From contig JADKFX010000001.1 of the NCBI GenBank assembly GCA_016717265.1, positions 248,001-312,000 of the forward strand: a DNA stretch of 64,000 nucleotides, given 5' to 3'. Position 1 is the stretch's first letter. Each line of letters starts with the position of its first letter. The DNA comes from Saprospiraceae bacterium. GTDB taxonomy: Bacteria; Bacteroidota; Bacteroidia; Chitinophagales; Saprospiraceae. Below the pieces are notes generated by a model. The model did no database searches and was not told the DNA's origin. It worked only from the letters and a program-made list of their open reading frames with translations. The position numbers were made by a program, and so were the translations under genes. Positions 54,814 to 64,000 of this stretch are shown here, piece by piece.

Positions 54814-55962
54814 ATGGCTATGATTAAATCGAACTGTTTTTTGACTTTAGGATTCCTATTTCTCAATCTGATATATGCATTTTCCCAGCAAACCATAAGG
54901 TCAAGTATTCTTCATGATGGCCTCACCCGCACATTTTCATTTTATGTACCTGCCAATTATACTTTAAAAAAACCGGTCGCCCTGGTCTTTAATTTACATG
55001 GATATGGCTCCAATAATGATCAACAGGAATTTTATGGAGATTTTAGAAAAATTTCTGATACTGCTGGTTTTATTGTAGTACATCCAAATGGCACATTGTT
55101 TCCTCAAAGTAATCAAAGCTTTTGGAATGTAGGCTTAGTCGGAAACAGCAATGTTGACGATGTCGGATTTATTCATGCATTAATAGATACCCTTTCAAAA
55201 GCGTATTCCATAGATCCTGAAAGAATTTATAGTACCGGAATGTCAAATGGTGGTTTTATGAGTTACCATTTAGCCTGTGTTAGTAATCGCTTTGCAGCCA
55301 TCGCTTCTGTCACAGGATCTATGACTTTGCAAACCGTTTCCGCTTGTAAAAACGCTTCTCCATTACCAATTCTTGAAATTCATGGCGATGCCGACCCTGT
55401 AGTTGATTACAATGGATCCACAGGGGTTTCTTCCATTCCATCTGTCTTGGCTTATTGGATAGCTAAAAATGGCTTGAACACCCAAAACCTAATAAAATCC
55501 AATGTTCCAGATATTAATAAAACTGATGGTGCTTCTGCAGAACTTTATATCTATCCGGGATTAAATGAAGTCCAACATTATAAAATTCTAAATGGCGGAC
55601 ATACCTGGCCTGGTGCATTAATTGCTATTGGAACTACCTGCATGGATTTTAGTGCAAGTACTGTGATTTGGAACTTTTTTAATAAGTACAGAAAGCAAAC
55701 CGTAAATACACAAGATTTAAATATTGCAGATTTCCAGATTTCACCCAATCCTGTAACAAATACGATCAAAATTACTCAAACAGAATTTAATGAGGGTGCA
55801 AAATCAATTCAATGTATAAATCAATTAGGAATTGCGCTTCGAACAATAACAATTCAAAGTTCTGAAACATTAGTAGATTTAAGTGATCTGCCATCGGGCA
55901 TATATTTTCTGGTAAGTCAATCACAGAAAAAAAGTAATCAAATAAAATTTATTAAATTGTAA
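54814..55962 (+). CDS. Secreted PHB-depolymerase-like esterase with T9SS sorting domain
   Basis: A 382-residue exported esterase. Residues about 25-290 are an alpha/beta hydrolase of the LpqC/poly(3-hydroxybutyrate) depolymerase type: VFNLHGYGSNNDQQ (oxyanion), nucleophile Ser144 in GMSNGGFMSYH, Asp in ILEIHGDADPVVDY and His in NGGHTWPGAL. Feruloyl-esterase-like members share the same core, so the ester substrate is uncertain. Residues about 305-382 form a T9SS type A C-terminal domain (DFQISPNPVTNTIKITQ). It is convergent with the SusD gene, 150 bp away, and may act on polysaccharide-linked esters in that context. Confidence 0.85.
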   Translation: MAMIKSNCFLTLGFLFLNLIYAFSQQTIRSSILHDGLTRTFSFYVPANYTLKKPVALVFNLHGYGSNNDQQEFYGDFRKISDTAGFIVVHPNGTLFPQSNQSFWNVGLVGNSNVDDVGFIHALIDTLSKAYSIDPERIYSTGMSNGGFMSYHLACVSNRFAAIASVTGSMTLQTVSACKNASPLPILEIHGDADPVVDYNGSTGVSSIPSVLAYWIAKNGLNTQNLIKSNVPDINKTDGASAELYIYPGLNEVQHYKILNGGHTWPGALIAIGTTCMDFSASTVIWNFFNKYRKQTVNTQDLNIADFQISPNPVTNTIKITQTEFNEGAKSIQCINQLGIALRTITIQSSETLVDLSDLPSGIYFLVSQSQKKSNQIKFIKL

Positions 55963-56112
55963 GCAAATAATAAGTTTCAAAAAACAACAGTATGCTTGCA
56001 AAAATATAGCCGAGACTTATGCTGAATTTAATACAGATAAAATAATCTTTTGCTTTCTAAATAGCAACTAATTCCTGTATTCAATTTTATTAAACTAGTT
56101 TATCTCACTCGC

Positions 56113-57579
56113 TTAATTCGGCAAGCACAATTTATTAGTTGATAATTCGCCACTGGGTATAGGCCAGATATAATTCTTTGCACTTGTTAAAACTTCTGGA
56201 GCAGTTCCAATACTTCCAGTCTTTGCAGGTAAACTTTGTGTTCTCCTTTGTAAATCTTGTAACCGAAGGCCCTCTCCTAAAAATTCAATACGTCGCTCCG
56301 TTAAAATGGTATTGATCAAACTATCTTTGGTCGAAATTGCTTCTGAAGGAAAAACATACGTTGGATTCGAGCGATGTCTAACGGCATTTAATAAATTCGC
56401 AGCGGTGCCTAAATCATTTAAATTTGTTGCTGCTTCTGCATAATTAAGCATCACTTCTGCATAGCGTAATACAGGAACATAATCCCTAAATGGAGCCGTT
56501 GTAATAGAAAATTTCTTTAATACTTTTTGCTTGGCTGCATTACTTGTAATGAATGCACTTCTGGCGTCTTCCTTCCCGGTTAACGCTGGATTACCAACGA
56601 TTCCTGCAGTCGCTAAGAAAATTATTGGTTGTGTTAAATAATTAAATGCCAACGCATATTGTGCACTTGGTGTTTCTGTATTTGAATTCGCAAATGGAAT
56701 AAAAAAAATAGCTTCTGGTCCTGTATATGTTCCTGTAAACACATTTGCAATGGCAGATTCTAAATTGTGCGTAATGGAGCCGGATGTGTATTGATATGGA
56801 CTGTTTAAGGGTACTAATTTAGAAGCCTCTTCCACAACTTTTTGGTAATTTGCCTGATTCAGATAAACTCTTGTTTTTAAAGCGATCGCAGTACTCTTAT
56901 GCGCTCTTGAAATATTTAATAATGGCGTAGTATATGCAATTGGTAAGTCCTCTTCTGCTTCATTCAAATCTAACAATATTTGATTATAAACTTCTTCTAC
57001 GGTGCTTCTAACCAAATCATTATATCCTACTCCAGTAATAGCCGTTAATCGTAGCGGTAATCCCAATGCTGTTCTATCTAAATTAAAAGGCTTTGCATAG
57101 GTTTGTACCAGACTTAAATAACACAATGCTCTTACATATTTTGCTTCTGCTATATATAATTTAGCAAGACTGTCTGAAATTACTTTTGTCTTTTGCAATT
57201 GCTCAATTAAAATATTGGAAGCATTTATAGCAGTATAACCTGCAGACCATACATTATTAATATATTCATTAGTAGAGGCCACATTTTGATTCCAAACTGC
57301 AGAACCTGTCGCTGCGTTTCCATCATTTTGCCCAAACTCATCACCCCTTTGTTCATTAAAAACAATAAAACGACCTCCATAAAAATTTTGATTCTGCAAT
57401 TGACCATACAAGCTATTTACTTGTGCTAAAATTTTTCCTGGTGTGCTAAATGCTTTTTCCTGATCAATACTTGTTTTAGGAACTGTATCTAAAAAATCCC
57501 CTTCACAAGCTGAGAACAGAACTATCGAAAAAATTCCAATAGTTAAAAGTTTTAAATGTATTTTACTATAGAGACTCAT
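56113..57579 (-). CDS. SusD/RagB-family outer-membrane nutrient-binding lipoprotein
   Basis: A 488-residue SusD-family protein (lipobox ending FSAC). Residues about 30-300 have the TPR-like helices of the family (FLDTVPKTSIDQEKAFS, AVWNQNVASTNEYINNVWSAGYTAINASNILI, YIAEAKYVRALCYLSLVQTYAKPF). The C-terminal part has YVPVLRYAEVMLNYAEAATNLND and RIEFLGEGLRLQDLQRRTQSL. SusD proteins cap the SusC channel and bind the glycan or oligopeptide taken up. It lies 25 bp downstream of susC on the same strand. No polysaccharide-degrading enzyme is encoded beside it in this window. Confidence 0.9.
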   Translation of the reverse strand: MSLYSKIHLKLLTIGIFSIVLFSACEGDFLDTVPKTSIDQEKAFSTPGKILAQVNSLYGQLQNQNFYGGRFIVFNEQRGDEFGQNDGNAATGSAVWNQNVASTNEYINNVWSAGYTAINASNILIEQLQKTKVISDSLAKLYIAEAKYVRALCYLSLVQTYAKPFNLDRTALGLPLRLTAITGVGYNDLVRSTVEEVYNQILLDLNEAEEDLPIAYTTPLLNISRAHKSTAIALKTRVYLNQANYQKVVEEASKLVPLNSPYQYTSGSITHNLESAIANVFTGTYTGPEAIFFIPFANSNTETPSAQYALAFNYLTQPIIFLATAGIVGNPALTGKEDARSAFITSNAAKQKVLKKFSITTAPFRDYVPVLRYAEVMLNYAEAATNLNDLGTAANLLNAVRHRSNPTYVFPSEAISTKDSLINTILTERRIEFLGEGLRLQDLQRRTQSLPAKTGSIGTAPEVLTSAKNYIWPIPSGELSTNKLCLPN

Positions 57580-57604
57580 AAAATGAATTTAAATTTATTT
57601 TAAA

Positions 57605-60600
57605 TTAAAAACCGACATTTAAACCAATGGTAAATGTTTGTGCATTGGGCGGTACGTTTTGATCTTTTCCAGAATGAATTGAATTTCCATTTATAGAAAC
57701 TTCAGGATCTGAACCTCTGTATTTTGTAATTGTAAATAAATTCACTGCTTGCAAATAAATCCTTGCTGATGAAATTTTACCTCTGAATACATTGTTATTT
57801 ACAGGAAGTTGATATCCCAATGAAATATTTTTTAACTTAAGATAATCTCCATCTTCAACTTTTGATGTAGCTGAAAATGAAAATCCGGCAGATACATTAT
57901 CCCCATAATACAGTTTTTGTATTTCGGTTTTCTGTCCAGGTGTAGTCCAACGATCTTTAATAAAAGTTCCATTATTAAAATACCGTTGATCTGAGTTGGT
58001 AGCCCGGGTTCCATTATACAGTTTATTGCCACCTACAAATGTAAAATTAATGTTCAAATCAAAATTTTTATAAACTAGCGTATTGTTAATTCCTCCAAAA
58101 TAAGTTGGCAAGGATGGGCCTTGAATGACTCCATCTTTATAATTATCAATGGCGGGAGCGGCAGTTCCATCCAAATAGGTCCATCTTGGAGATCCTATAT
58201 GATTATATTGTACTTGTTTACCTTCGCTATTTAAAAAAACCATCAATCCATTCTCAGGATTTACTCCTATGGTAGGAACTGCAAAAATAGAACCTATAGA
58301 ATATCCAACGCGGGTCATGTTTTGAACTCCAAAAATGCTTGGCACATAAACATCACTCACCAAAGAGGTTACTTTGTTTTTCAAAGTAGAAAAATTAAAA
58401 TTAATATCCCATTTAAATGAATTCAAATTTAAAACTTGTGCATCCAATCCTAATTCAATCCCTTCATTGTACATACTACCCACATTGGCATTGATATAGT
58501 TTCCAGGAATCCCAGCCGAAAGTGCTTGAGGTGCTTTCAAAATCAATCCATCAATCAAATTTTTATAATAATCAAACTCTATAGAAATCCGATCTTTCAA
58601 AATGGTAAAATTTAAACCCACATCCAGTTTAGTACTCGTTTCCCATTTAAGATCCGGATTGCCGGCTTGCGCATAATTTAAAGTTGGGACTCCACCATAT
58701 GTATTTGAAGTATATGCACCGATTGCAGGATAATCACCGATTTCACTATTACCAACAACCCCATAGCTTAATCTTATTTTTAGATTATTAAAATATTCTT
58801 TAAAAGATGCGTTTTGAAAAAAGTCTTCTTTATAGACATTCCATCCAATTGACGCCCCTCCAAAATTTCCAAACTTATTTCCATCTGCCAAGGCAGATAA
58901 ACCATCCCGACGGAAATTAAAACTCAATAGATATTTTCGATTAAAATCATAAGTTACATTTGAAAAATAAGATAACAATGCATTCTCTGTAAATACATTT
59001 CCAATAGGTGATATATTCGCAAAACCTCCCTGATAATTTGAATAATCAGGATCTGTTATATTTGAACGTTGGGCTCCCCATGAATTGACCGTAGTTTTAA
59101 TTCGTTCCGTTCCTAAAATAATACTAAAATTGTGGTGTTCTCCTAATGTTGTATTAAAGGAAAGTGTATTTACCCAATCAAAACGATAAAATTTAGAAAA
59201 AATATTTGTTGCACTACCATTTGCAGATGCACCGCCCCCATGTATCGGATTTAAAAATGATTTATTCTGAACTTGCAAATTATTAATGCCATAACTCGAT
59301 CTGAATAAAAGATTTTTATATACTTTATACTCTCCGTAAACATTTCCTATCAATGTATTATTTTCAGAAGTATTCACATCGAGCTTTTGAACCATAGCTA
59401 AGTTATAGGCATTAATCGTTCCTATCGTGCTTGGATTATTTTTGCCATATCCTACACTGATTCCATTTTGAATACTATAAGTACCATCTGTATTATACAC
59501 AGGTACGTTTGGCGGCAACACATAGGTCATCCTGGCTAATGGCTCATTGGTAATATATTCAGAATTGTAAGAAGACGAAGACAAAGAGTTACTCGGAATG
59601 GCTCCTGTGTTTGGACCAATATTCATCCCATTACTATAAGACATATTTGCTCCAACCTTTAAAAAATTATTCAATGTATTTTCAATATTTAAGCGCGCTG
59701 AATAACGCTCGAAACTATTATATTTGATAAAACTATTTTGATTGGTATAACCTAATGAAAAATAATAACTCGTTGAATTATTTGCACCTGAAATACTAAG
59801 ATTATGATTGTGTGAAATTCCAGGTCTAAAGGCAACGTCATACCAACTGGTATTTACAATACTACTGTCAGGATTATACATTAATGCATATCCCGGAGCT
59901 CTTCCTGAATTTACCATAGCCTCATTCTTAATCATTACATAATCTTTAGCATCCAACAGTTCTGGTAAATTGTAAGGTGTACTTCTGCTTAACCAAGTAT
60001 CATAATTAACTTTGACTCTTCCCTTTTTTCCTTTCTTAGTCGTAATAACCATAACCCCATTTGCTGCTCTCGATCCAAAAATAGCTGCAGCAGAAGCATC
60101 TTTTAAAACGTCAATAGATTGAATATCATTTGGATTAATATCAGACAACGGATTGTTGCCAACCATCCCACCAATTGATCCTACAAAAACAGCTACACCA
60201 TCCACAACAACTAAAGGAAATAATCCAGACGTAATCGTATTAATACCCCGAATTCTTAGTACCGGTGTATTGTTCAAAATATTTGTTGGCTGAATAATAT
60301 CAATTCCTGGTGCTTGTCCACCTAAAAGCTGATCAAAACTTACGGAGGGTCTACATTGTAATTGCTTCGTACCGATGCTTGAAACAGCACCAGAAAACTC
60401 GCTTTTCTTCTGCACAGAATATCCACTTACAACCAAGACTTCCTCTAACTCTGTACTTTTTTCTTGCATTAGAATGGTCACAAATTCGGAGGCATTCAGA
60501 ATTAATTCTTGTGAATCATAACCCACATAACTAATGTTTAATACTAATGGAAACTGATCTGGTACTAAAATTGAAAATTCACCTAATGTATTTGTTAATA

Positions 60601-60799
60601 TTGAAGCTTTCAAAGATTTAAAATAAATGTTGACCCCTTCGAGAGCAGAATTATTCTTGGAATCTACCACGCGTCCTGTCAGTGTAATATTTTGTGCAAA
60701 TACAAAATTAGAAAGAAACAGAAATAATAAGATTGCTAAATAATTGTTTATCCTTAAAACGTATGTATTTATAATATTCATCAGTAATGGTTTAATCAA
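57605..60799 (-). CDS. SusC/RagA-type TonB-dependent outer-membrane transporter
   Basis: A 1064-residue TonB-linked protein. The start may be 60799 or the ATG at 60781 (MNIINTYVLRINNYLA), both with a signal peptide ending FAQ. Residues about 30-110 form a carboxypeptidase-regulatory-like domain (ITLTGRVVDSKNNSALEGVNIYFKSLKAS), then the plug (GYSVQKKSEFSGAVSSIG, DVLKDASAAAIFGSRAANGVMVITTKKG) and a 22-strand barrel ending YLQAVNLFTITKYRGSDPEVS...FTIGLNVGF. It imports nutrients bound by SusD. No anti-sigma or sigma factor gene lies next to it, so the pair is not of the trans-envelope signalling type here. Confidence 0.93.
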   Translation of the reverse strand: MIKPLLMNIINTYVLRINNYLAILLFLFLSNFVFAQNITLTGRVVDSKNNSALEGVNIYFKSLKASILTNTLGEFSILVPDQFPLVLNISYVGYDSQELILNASEFVTILMQEKSTELEEVLVVSGYSVQKKSEFSGAVSSIGTKQLQCRPSVSFDQLLGGQAPGIDIIQPTNILNNTPVLRIRGINTITSGLFPLVVVDGVAVFVGSIGGMVGNNPLSDINPNDIQSIDVLKDASAAAIFGSRAANGVMVITTKKGKKGRVKVNYDTWLSRSTPYNLPELLDAKDYVMIKNEAMVNSGRAPGYALMYNPDSSIVNTSWYDVAFRPGISHNHNLSISGANNSTSYYFSLGYTNQNSFIKYNSFERYSARLNIENTLNNFLKVGANMSYSNGMNIGPNTGAIPSNSLSSSSYNSEYITNEPLARMTYVLPPNVPVYNTDGTYSIQNGISVGYGKNNPSTIGTINAYNLAMVQKLDVNTSENNTLIGNVYGEYKVYKNLLFRSSYGINNLQVQNKSFLNPIHGGGASANGSATNIFSKFYRFDWVNTLSFNTTLGEHHNFSIILGTERIKTTVNSWGAQRSNITDPDYSNYQGGFANISPIGNVFTENALLSYFSNVTYDFNRKYLLSFNFRRDGLSALADGNKFGNFGGASIGWNVYKEDFFQNASFKEYFNNLKIRLSYGVVGNSEIGDYPAIGAYTSNTYGGVPTLNYAQAGNPDLKWETSTKLDVGLNFTILKDRISIEFDYYKNLIDGLILKAPQALSAGIPGNYINANVGSMYNEGIELGLDAQVLNLNSFKWDINFNFSTLKNKVTSLVSDVYVPSIFGVQNMTRVGYSIGSIFAVPTIGVNPENGLMVFLNSEGKQVQYNHIGSPRWTYLDGTAAPAIDNYKDGVIQGPSLPTYFGGINNTLVYKNFDLNINFTFVGGNKLYNGTRATNSDQRYFNNGTFIKDRWTTPGQKTEIQKLYYGDNVSAGFSFSATSKVEDGDYLKLKNISLGYQLPVNNNVFRGKISSARIYLQAVNLFTITKYRGSDPEVSINGNSIHSGKDQNVPPNAQTFTIGLNVGF

Positions 60800-61359
60800 C
60801 TAAATAAACTTAAAATAATTCAATACTCAATGTTTAATCTTCTTTCAATATTAGCTATCTTAATTAGCACAGTTCCCGATTGCTATAATGATATTTCCAA
60901 GAAATTGCAATTAATAAAAAAATGGCAAATATTAAAAGTGAATTACAAAAGTAAGGTATTTCGAAATCATGAGCCAGATTGACTTCAATTCTGTAAAATT
61001 AAATGATGAAACCAAGCTTTATTCTTACAAAATGACCAAATTAATTGATTAAAAATCATAATTCAGGTACACAATAATAATTATAACTAAAATTTTACAT
61101 ACATAACAAATTGAAAATGGTGCAAACTCCTAAAATAAATTGAATTGATAAATTCCATTTATTTACTTGATTATAAAAAATGTGTTTTGCTGATTCATCC
61201 AATAGATAATTTGACAAATTAAATTGTATAGCAATAAAATTCTACAAATAGATTATCTAATCTAATAATATTTCTTAATTATCACATATTGATTCCATAT
61301 CAATTGTTATTAACCTTAGTTTAAAACAAATGCCAATTTTCAAACTTAAAACACAGGAA
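60800..61359. other. 560-bp AT-rich intergenic region, no gene seen
   Basis: Between susC and the glycosyltransferase gene both strands carry many stops; it holds the susC promoter and the end of the glycosyltransferase gene but no clear box or hairpin. Confidence 0.5.
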
Positions 61360-62520
61360 TTACTTTATAAATTTATTGAACACCCGACTCCAGGCTTCCG
61401 TTAAATTCTTTGCAGGCTCCGATATATGAATCCGTGGAATGTTCAAGGATTTCGTTATAAATTCAGCAATTGATTCCAATTCAACTTGATTTACTAACAC
61501 ATGAATTACAGCGTTCTGTATTGTATTTAAATAATGCCAACTTGAATCTTCAAAGGAATGTAAAAAATTGATAATTGGAATTCCAGTTGCTTGATACTCA
61601 TTCAACTTACTTGGCAATCCAGGATTGTCCTTATTCGCAAAATTTATTAAAATATCCGTATTTGAATAAGCCTGAATGAGTTCATCGTCAGTCTGACAAT
61701 ATCGAATTTTAATAATATTCGGAAAAATATTCTCCAATTCATGCAATTTTGAAAATTGAACTCCATATAATTGAATCAATATCCTGGTTTCCGGAAATAA
61801 TTCCACCAGCTTCAAAAGTATTTTCATTTCATCCAATCCTTCCCGCACTATAGGATAGGTATTTCCAATAAATGATAGCCGTATTTCATTAGATTGAATA
61901 TGGCGGATTCTCTCAATATCCAATGATATACCATTTGGAATGACTGTCATTTTTTCATTCTGAATCAAAAAGTAGGATAGATAATATTGTTTTAAAGAAT
62001 TTGCATTTAAAACAATATGGTCACTAAAATTTAAAACGCTCTTTTCATATCGATTTATCAAAAAAGCGTAAGGACCGTTGTTGGAAGTATTCTGATTTGA
62101 AAAAATATCACCAATATCCACAATCCATTGATGTCTAAAAAATAACTTTAAGAATACACCAATTAAATGTGCACTTATTGGGTTCGAAACGGTCATGATA
62201 AGATCATCTTTCCTTCGAAGTTTAAATATATAATTAAATAGAAATGGAATCATATAAATTATTCTGTCATCGGGAAAAATATATTTATGAAAAAATCGGA
62301 TTACAGAAAAACGTTTTAATTTACCCCTAAGTTTGCTCTTCATTCTGATTTTAAATCCACTTCGGAAAACAAAGCTGGGATCAGCACATTCTTCATCAAT
62401 GCTACTTGTTATAGTCAACAAATCATATTTTTCATGCAAATATTTACTATACAATCCAACCCGGAAAGATCGCGGATTTCTTAATGGAGGAAAGTTCAAG
62501 CTAAATACTACGATTCGCAT
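61360..62520 (-). CDS. Glycosyltransferase, GT4-like fold
   Basis: A 386-residue glycosyltransferase of the GT-B fold: the N-terminal part MRIVVFSLNFPPLRNPRSFRVGLYSKYL, then VIPNGISLDIERIR, IRLSFIGNTYPIVREGLDEMKILLKLVELFPETRILIQLYGVQ and the C-terminal nucleotide-sugar site LPSKLNEYQATGIPIINFLHS (with the Glu of the EX7E-like motif). It should transfer a sugar in surface-polysaccharide or glycolipid assembly; sugar and acceptor cannot be read. Its start overlaps the end of the next gene by 13 bp, so the two are translationally coupled. Confidence 0.85.
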   Translation of the reverse strand: MRIVVFSLNFPPLRNPRSFRVGLYSKYLHEKYDLLTITSSIDEECADPSFVFRSGFKIRMKSKLRGKLKRFSVIRFFHKYIFPDDRIIYMIPFLFNYIFKLRRKDDLIMTVSNPISAHLIGVFLKLFFRHQWIVDIGDIFSNQNTSNNGPYAFLINRYEKSVLNFSDHIVLNANSLKQYYLSYFLIQNEKMTVIPNGISLDIERIRHIQSNEIRLSFIGNTYPIVREGLDEMKILLKLVELFPETRILIQLYGVQFSKLHELENIFPNIIKIRYCQTDDELIQAYSNTDILINFANKDNPGLPSKLNEYQATGIPIINFLHSFEDSSWHYLNTIQNAVIHVLVNQVELESIAEFITKSLNIPRIHISEPAKNLTEAWSRVFNKFIK

Positions 62521-63644
62521 ACCATGGATTGATAAACGGACCTCAGCTCAGCCGCAGAAATATTATTAGAACAATTAATATCGACCGTCTCCAAAGCGTT
62601 TCTACATAATTGCAAATACTCCTTCTGATTAAATTTGAGCAAGGAATCCAACATACATTCCACTGCTTCCGGATCATCCTCCGGTAAAAGGATACCATTA
62701 TAAGCATTCACGATAATGTCAGGAATATCACAATGTGCTGTAGTAATGACTGGTCTTGCTAAGCTTAAACTATCTTTTAATAAGACCGGACAGCCTCCTT
62801 CTGTATCCTGCGCACTCGATTTCTTACTTAAATTAATTGTAAAATGAGAATTACTTAGCTCCTTCAAATACGCATTAAAAGGCAATAATCCTTGTATCCG
62901 GATATCATGTTTTTGCTTTAAGTCTATTGCTTTCAAAAGATTTACATAATAGTTTCTATCTCCTTGCTCCCCGTAAAAAGATATTTGAAATTTTCCTATA
63001 TGCCGATCTTTTAATGCATCTACCAGTGCAATTTGGTTTTTCTTTTCAGTAAAAGTAGCTGCTTGAAAAAGTTTAATGGGTGTTTTACACTGAGGTTTAC
63101 TAAATCCATTTTCAATCTTAAAAAGCATATGGACTTTAAAGATTTTTGATGCAGGAATTCCATAGGATGCAATTAAATTTGCAGAATAATTACCCTCCAC
63201 AATAAATCTTCCACCCAAATTCGCTAATTCTATATAATCTTGTTTGGTTTCTGGTTTATAATGGATTAAATACTCATAATCAAAACCATAAAGTGAAACA
63301 CAAAAAGGAATGTCAAGTTTTTGCAACAAATCTCTATATTCAATTGCAAGATGTCCAAAATGAAAATGAAGAATTTGTATCTTCTGCTCAATTATTGATT
63401 GCTTCAATTTACGCACCGTACTTTGGAAACGAAGTCTCTCTTTGAATTTATCTAGAATACCAATTGGGTAATTAATTGACTTTTGTGGATTTATAAAATA
63501 AAACACAGTATTTGGATCTTTGATATAGTATTTTGCAAATATAAAATGTTCACAATAATTAGCAGTACGTTGCCATAATCTTTCCATCCAATTCATGGTC
63601 TCTGGTAAGTAACAATCTATAATATGCAGTACTCTATAAGACAT
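62508..63644 (-). CDS. Glycosyltransferase, GT4 family
   Basis: A 378-residue glycosyltransferase with GT-B layout: HFHFGHLAIEYRDLLQKLDIPFCVSLYGFDY, LFQAATFTEKKNQIALVDAL, HDIRIQGLLPFNAYLKELSNSHFTINLSKKS and EGGCPVLLKDSLSLARPVITTAHCDIPDII (Glu-x7-Glu-like region), followed by NAYNGILLPEDDPEAV. This is close to the colanic-acid-type and WcaK/GT4 transferases. It overlaps the genes on both sides (13 bp and 11 bp) and so forms a coupled cluster with them. Confidence 0.88.
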   Translation of the reverse strand: MSYRVLHIIDCYLPETMNWMERLWQRTANYCEHFIFAKYYIKDPNTVFYFINPQKSINYPIGILDKFKERLRFQSTVRKLKQSIIEQKIQILHFHFGHLAIEYRDLLQKLDIPFCVSLYGFDYEYLIHYKPETKQDYIELANLGGRFIVEGNYSANLIASYGIPASKIFKVHMLFKIENGFSKPQCKTPIKLFQAATFTEKKNQIALVDALKDRHIGKFQISFYGEQGDRNYYVNLLKAIDLKQKHDIRIQGLLPFNAYLKELSNSHFTINLSKKSSAQDTEGGCPVLLKDSLSLARPVITTAHCDIPDIIVNAYNGILLPEDDPEAVECMLDSLLKFNQKEYLQLCRNALETVDINCSNNISAAELRSVYQSMVCES

Positions 63645-64000
63645 TGGAATTATTTTTTGAAAGCATTCTCAAAATGAGCACTAATGACAACATCCGCAAT
63701 TTCCGTTCTCGGTTATGCAAAGTATATCTAAAGTCCAGATCTAAAATATCCCGCCTAAACTCCTGAATCCAAAAATTAATTTCCTGATCAAAAAGGTTAT
63801 AATTAATAAAATGCCTGGAGCTCTTTGAAATTTGAAAAAGCCGCTCTACGATCGAGGGAATCCTGAAATTTAAACTTCTTACATTCGCACTTATTCTGGA
63901 TGGTGGAATGCCTGTTTTTTGCCAGGCAATATCTAATAAATTTTTAGATAAGCTTGAATTCAAAACTTCTAAATAAAATTTACTATTTAACTGTAATTTA
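63634..64000 (-). CDS. C-terminal part of an unrecognised protein, cut by window edge
   Basis: The reading frame is open up to the window end at 64000, so only the last about 122 residues are seen; the TTG at 63963 is not necessarily the start. It ends RDILDLDFRYTLHNRERKLRMLSLVLILRMLSKNN, with many basic and Leu-rich helices. I recognise no family. By position it may belong to the polysaccharide biosynthesis cluster, since its stop overlaps the start of the glycosyltransferase gene by 11 bp. Confidence 0.45.
   Translation of the reverse strand, partial: KLQLNSKFYLEVLNSSLSKNLLDIAWQKTGIPPSRISANVRSLNFRIPSIVERLFQISKSSRHFINYNLFDQEINFWIQEFRRDILDLDFRYTLHNRERKLRMLSLVLILRMLSKNNSNVL

Noticed and set aside
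56113..60799. Complete polysaccharide utilisation locus
   Set aside because: Only the SusC/SusD pair is present; no glycoside hydrolase, sulfatase, or sigma/anti-sigma regulator lies beside it in this window.

Overview
The window is AT-rich and comes from a member of the Bacteroidota, most likely the Saprospiria/Chitinophagales part of the phylum (the placement below phylum is inference). The evidence is a complete sprA gene, many secreted proteins with type IX secretion (T9SS) C-terminal sorting domains, a gliding-motility-type C-terminal domain, a SusC/SusD pair, promoter boxes of the TAnnTTTG type, and the Bacteroidota ribosomal order rplM-rpsI-rpsB-tsf-pyrH.

Layout. 0-21.5 kb is mostly core: a window-truncated M13 metallopeptidase lipoprotein, sprA-ruvA, a DUF1761 membrane protein, the ribosomal/translation cluster, a DUF3307-SatD pair with repeated upstream operators, pdxA, a glucosaminidase, a thioredoxin-like protein, a VanY-type carboxypeptidase, an SRPBCC/GyrI protein, an M28-PDZ aminopeptidase and tRNA-Cys. 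21.6-23.8 kb is accessory: five 24-bp repeats, a DUF3667 gene and a broken IS1182-type transposase carrying a 20-bp palindromic insertion. 23.9-28.2 kb is a giant T9SS adhesin. 28.4-33.0 kb is an accessory island with every gene on the + strand: three toxin-antitoxin modules (one toxin has an in-frame stop), a pyridoxamine-oxidase-like gene, a DinB-like gene and a decayed hydrolase. Imperfect palindromes with an integron-attC-like architecture separate several of these units.

33-51 kb holds a barrel protein and two T9SS proteins, one a HYR-repeat protein with a C-type lectin domain inserted in a HYR domain. Next is a possible regulatory system: a TPR sensor kinase and LuxR-type regulator (45.0-47.9 kb) upstream of four secreted proteins (41.1-44.7 kb). 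Two of these share an uncharacterised C-terminal domain marked by DDLRGG and DNWN; one adds a papain-like cysteine-peptidase fold and the other a beta/gamma-crystallin-like domain. A 14-bp motif, ATCACATRATCRTG, occurs three times, just upstream of promoter boxes for the regulator gene and for the first secreted gene. After that come a small zinc-ribbon-like lipoprotein, a DUF2541-like lipoprotein, a DUF547 protein and an MtfA-like protein that has lost its HExxH motif. tRNA-Phe is followed by a 144-bp tandem repeat that multiplies its terminator five times.

52-64 kb holds two more secreted proteins (one a PHB-depolymerase-like esterase), the SusD/SusC pair, two overlapping glycosyltransferase genes and a protein cut by the window edge, probably the start of a surface-polysaccharide cluster.

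The two most interesting areas are the kinase/regulator plus DDLRGG secreted-protein block, and the cassette-like island at 28.4-33 kb.
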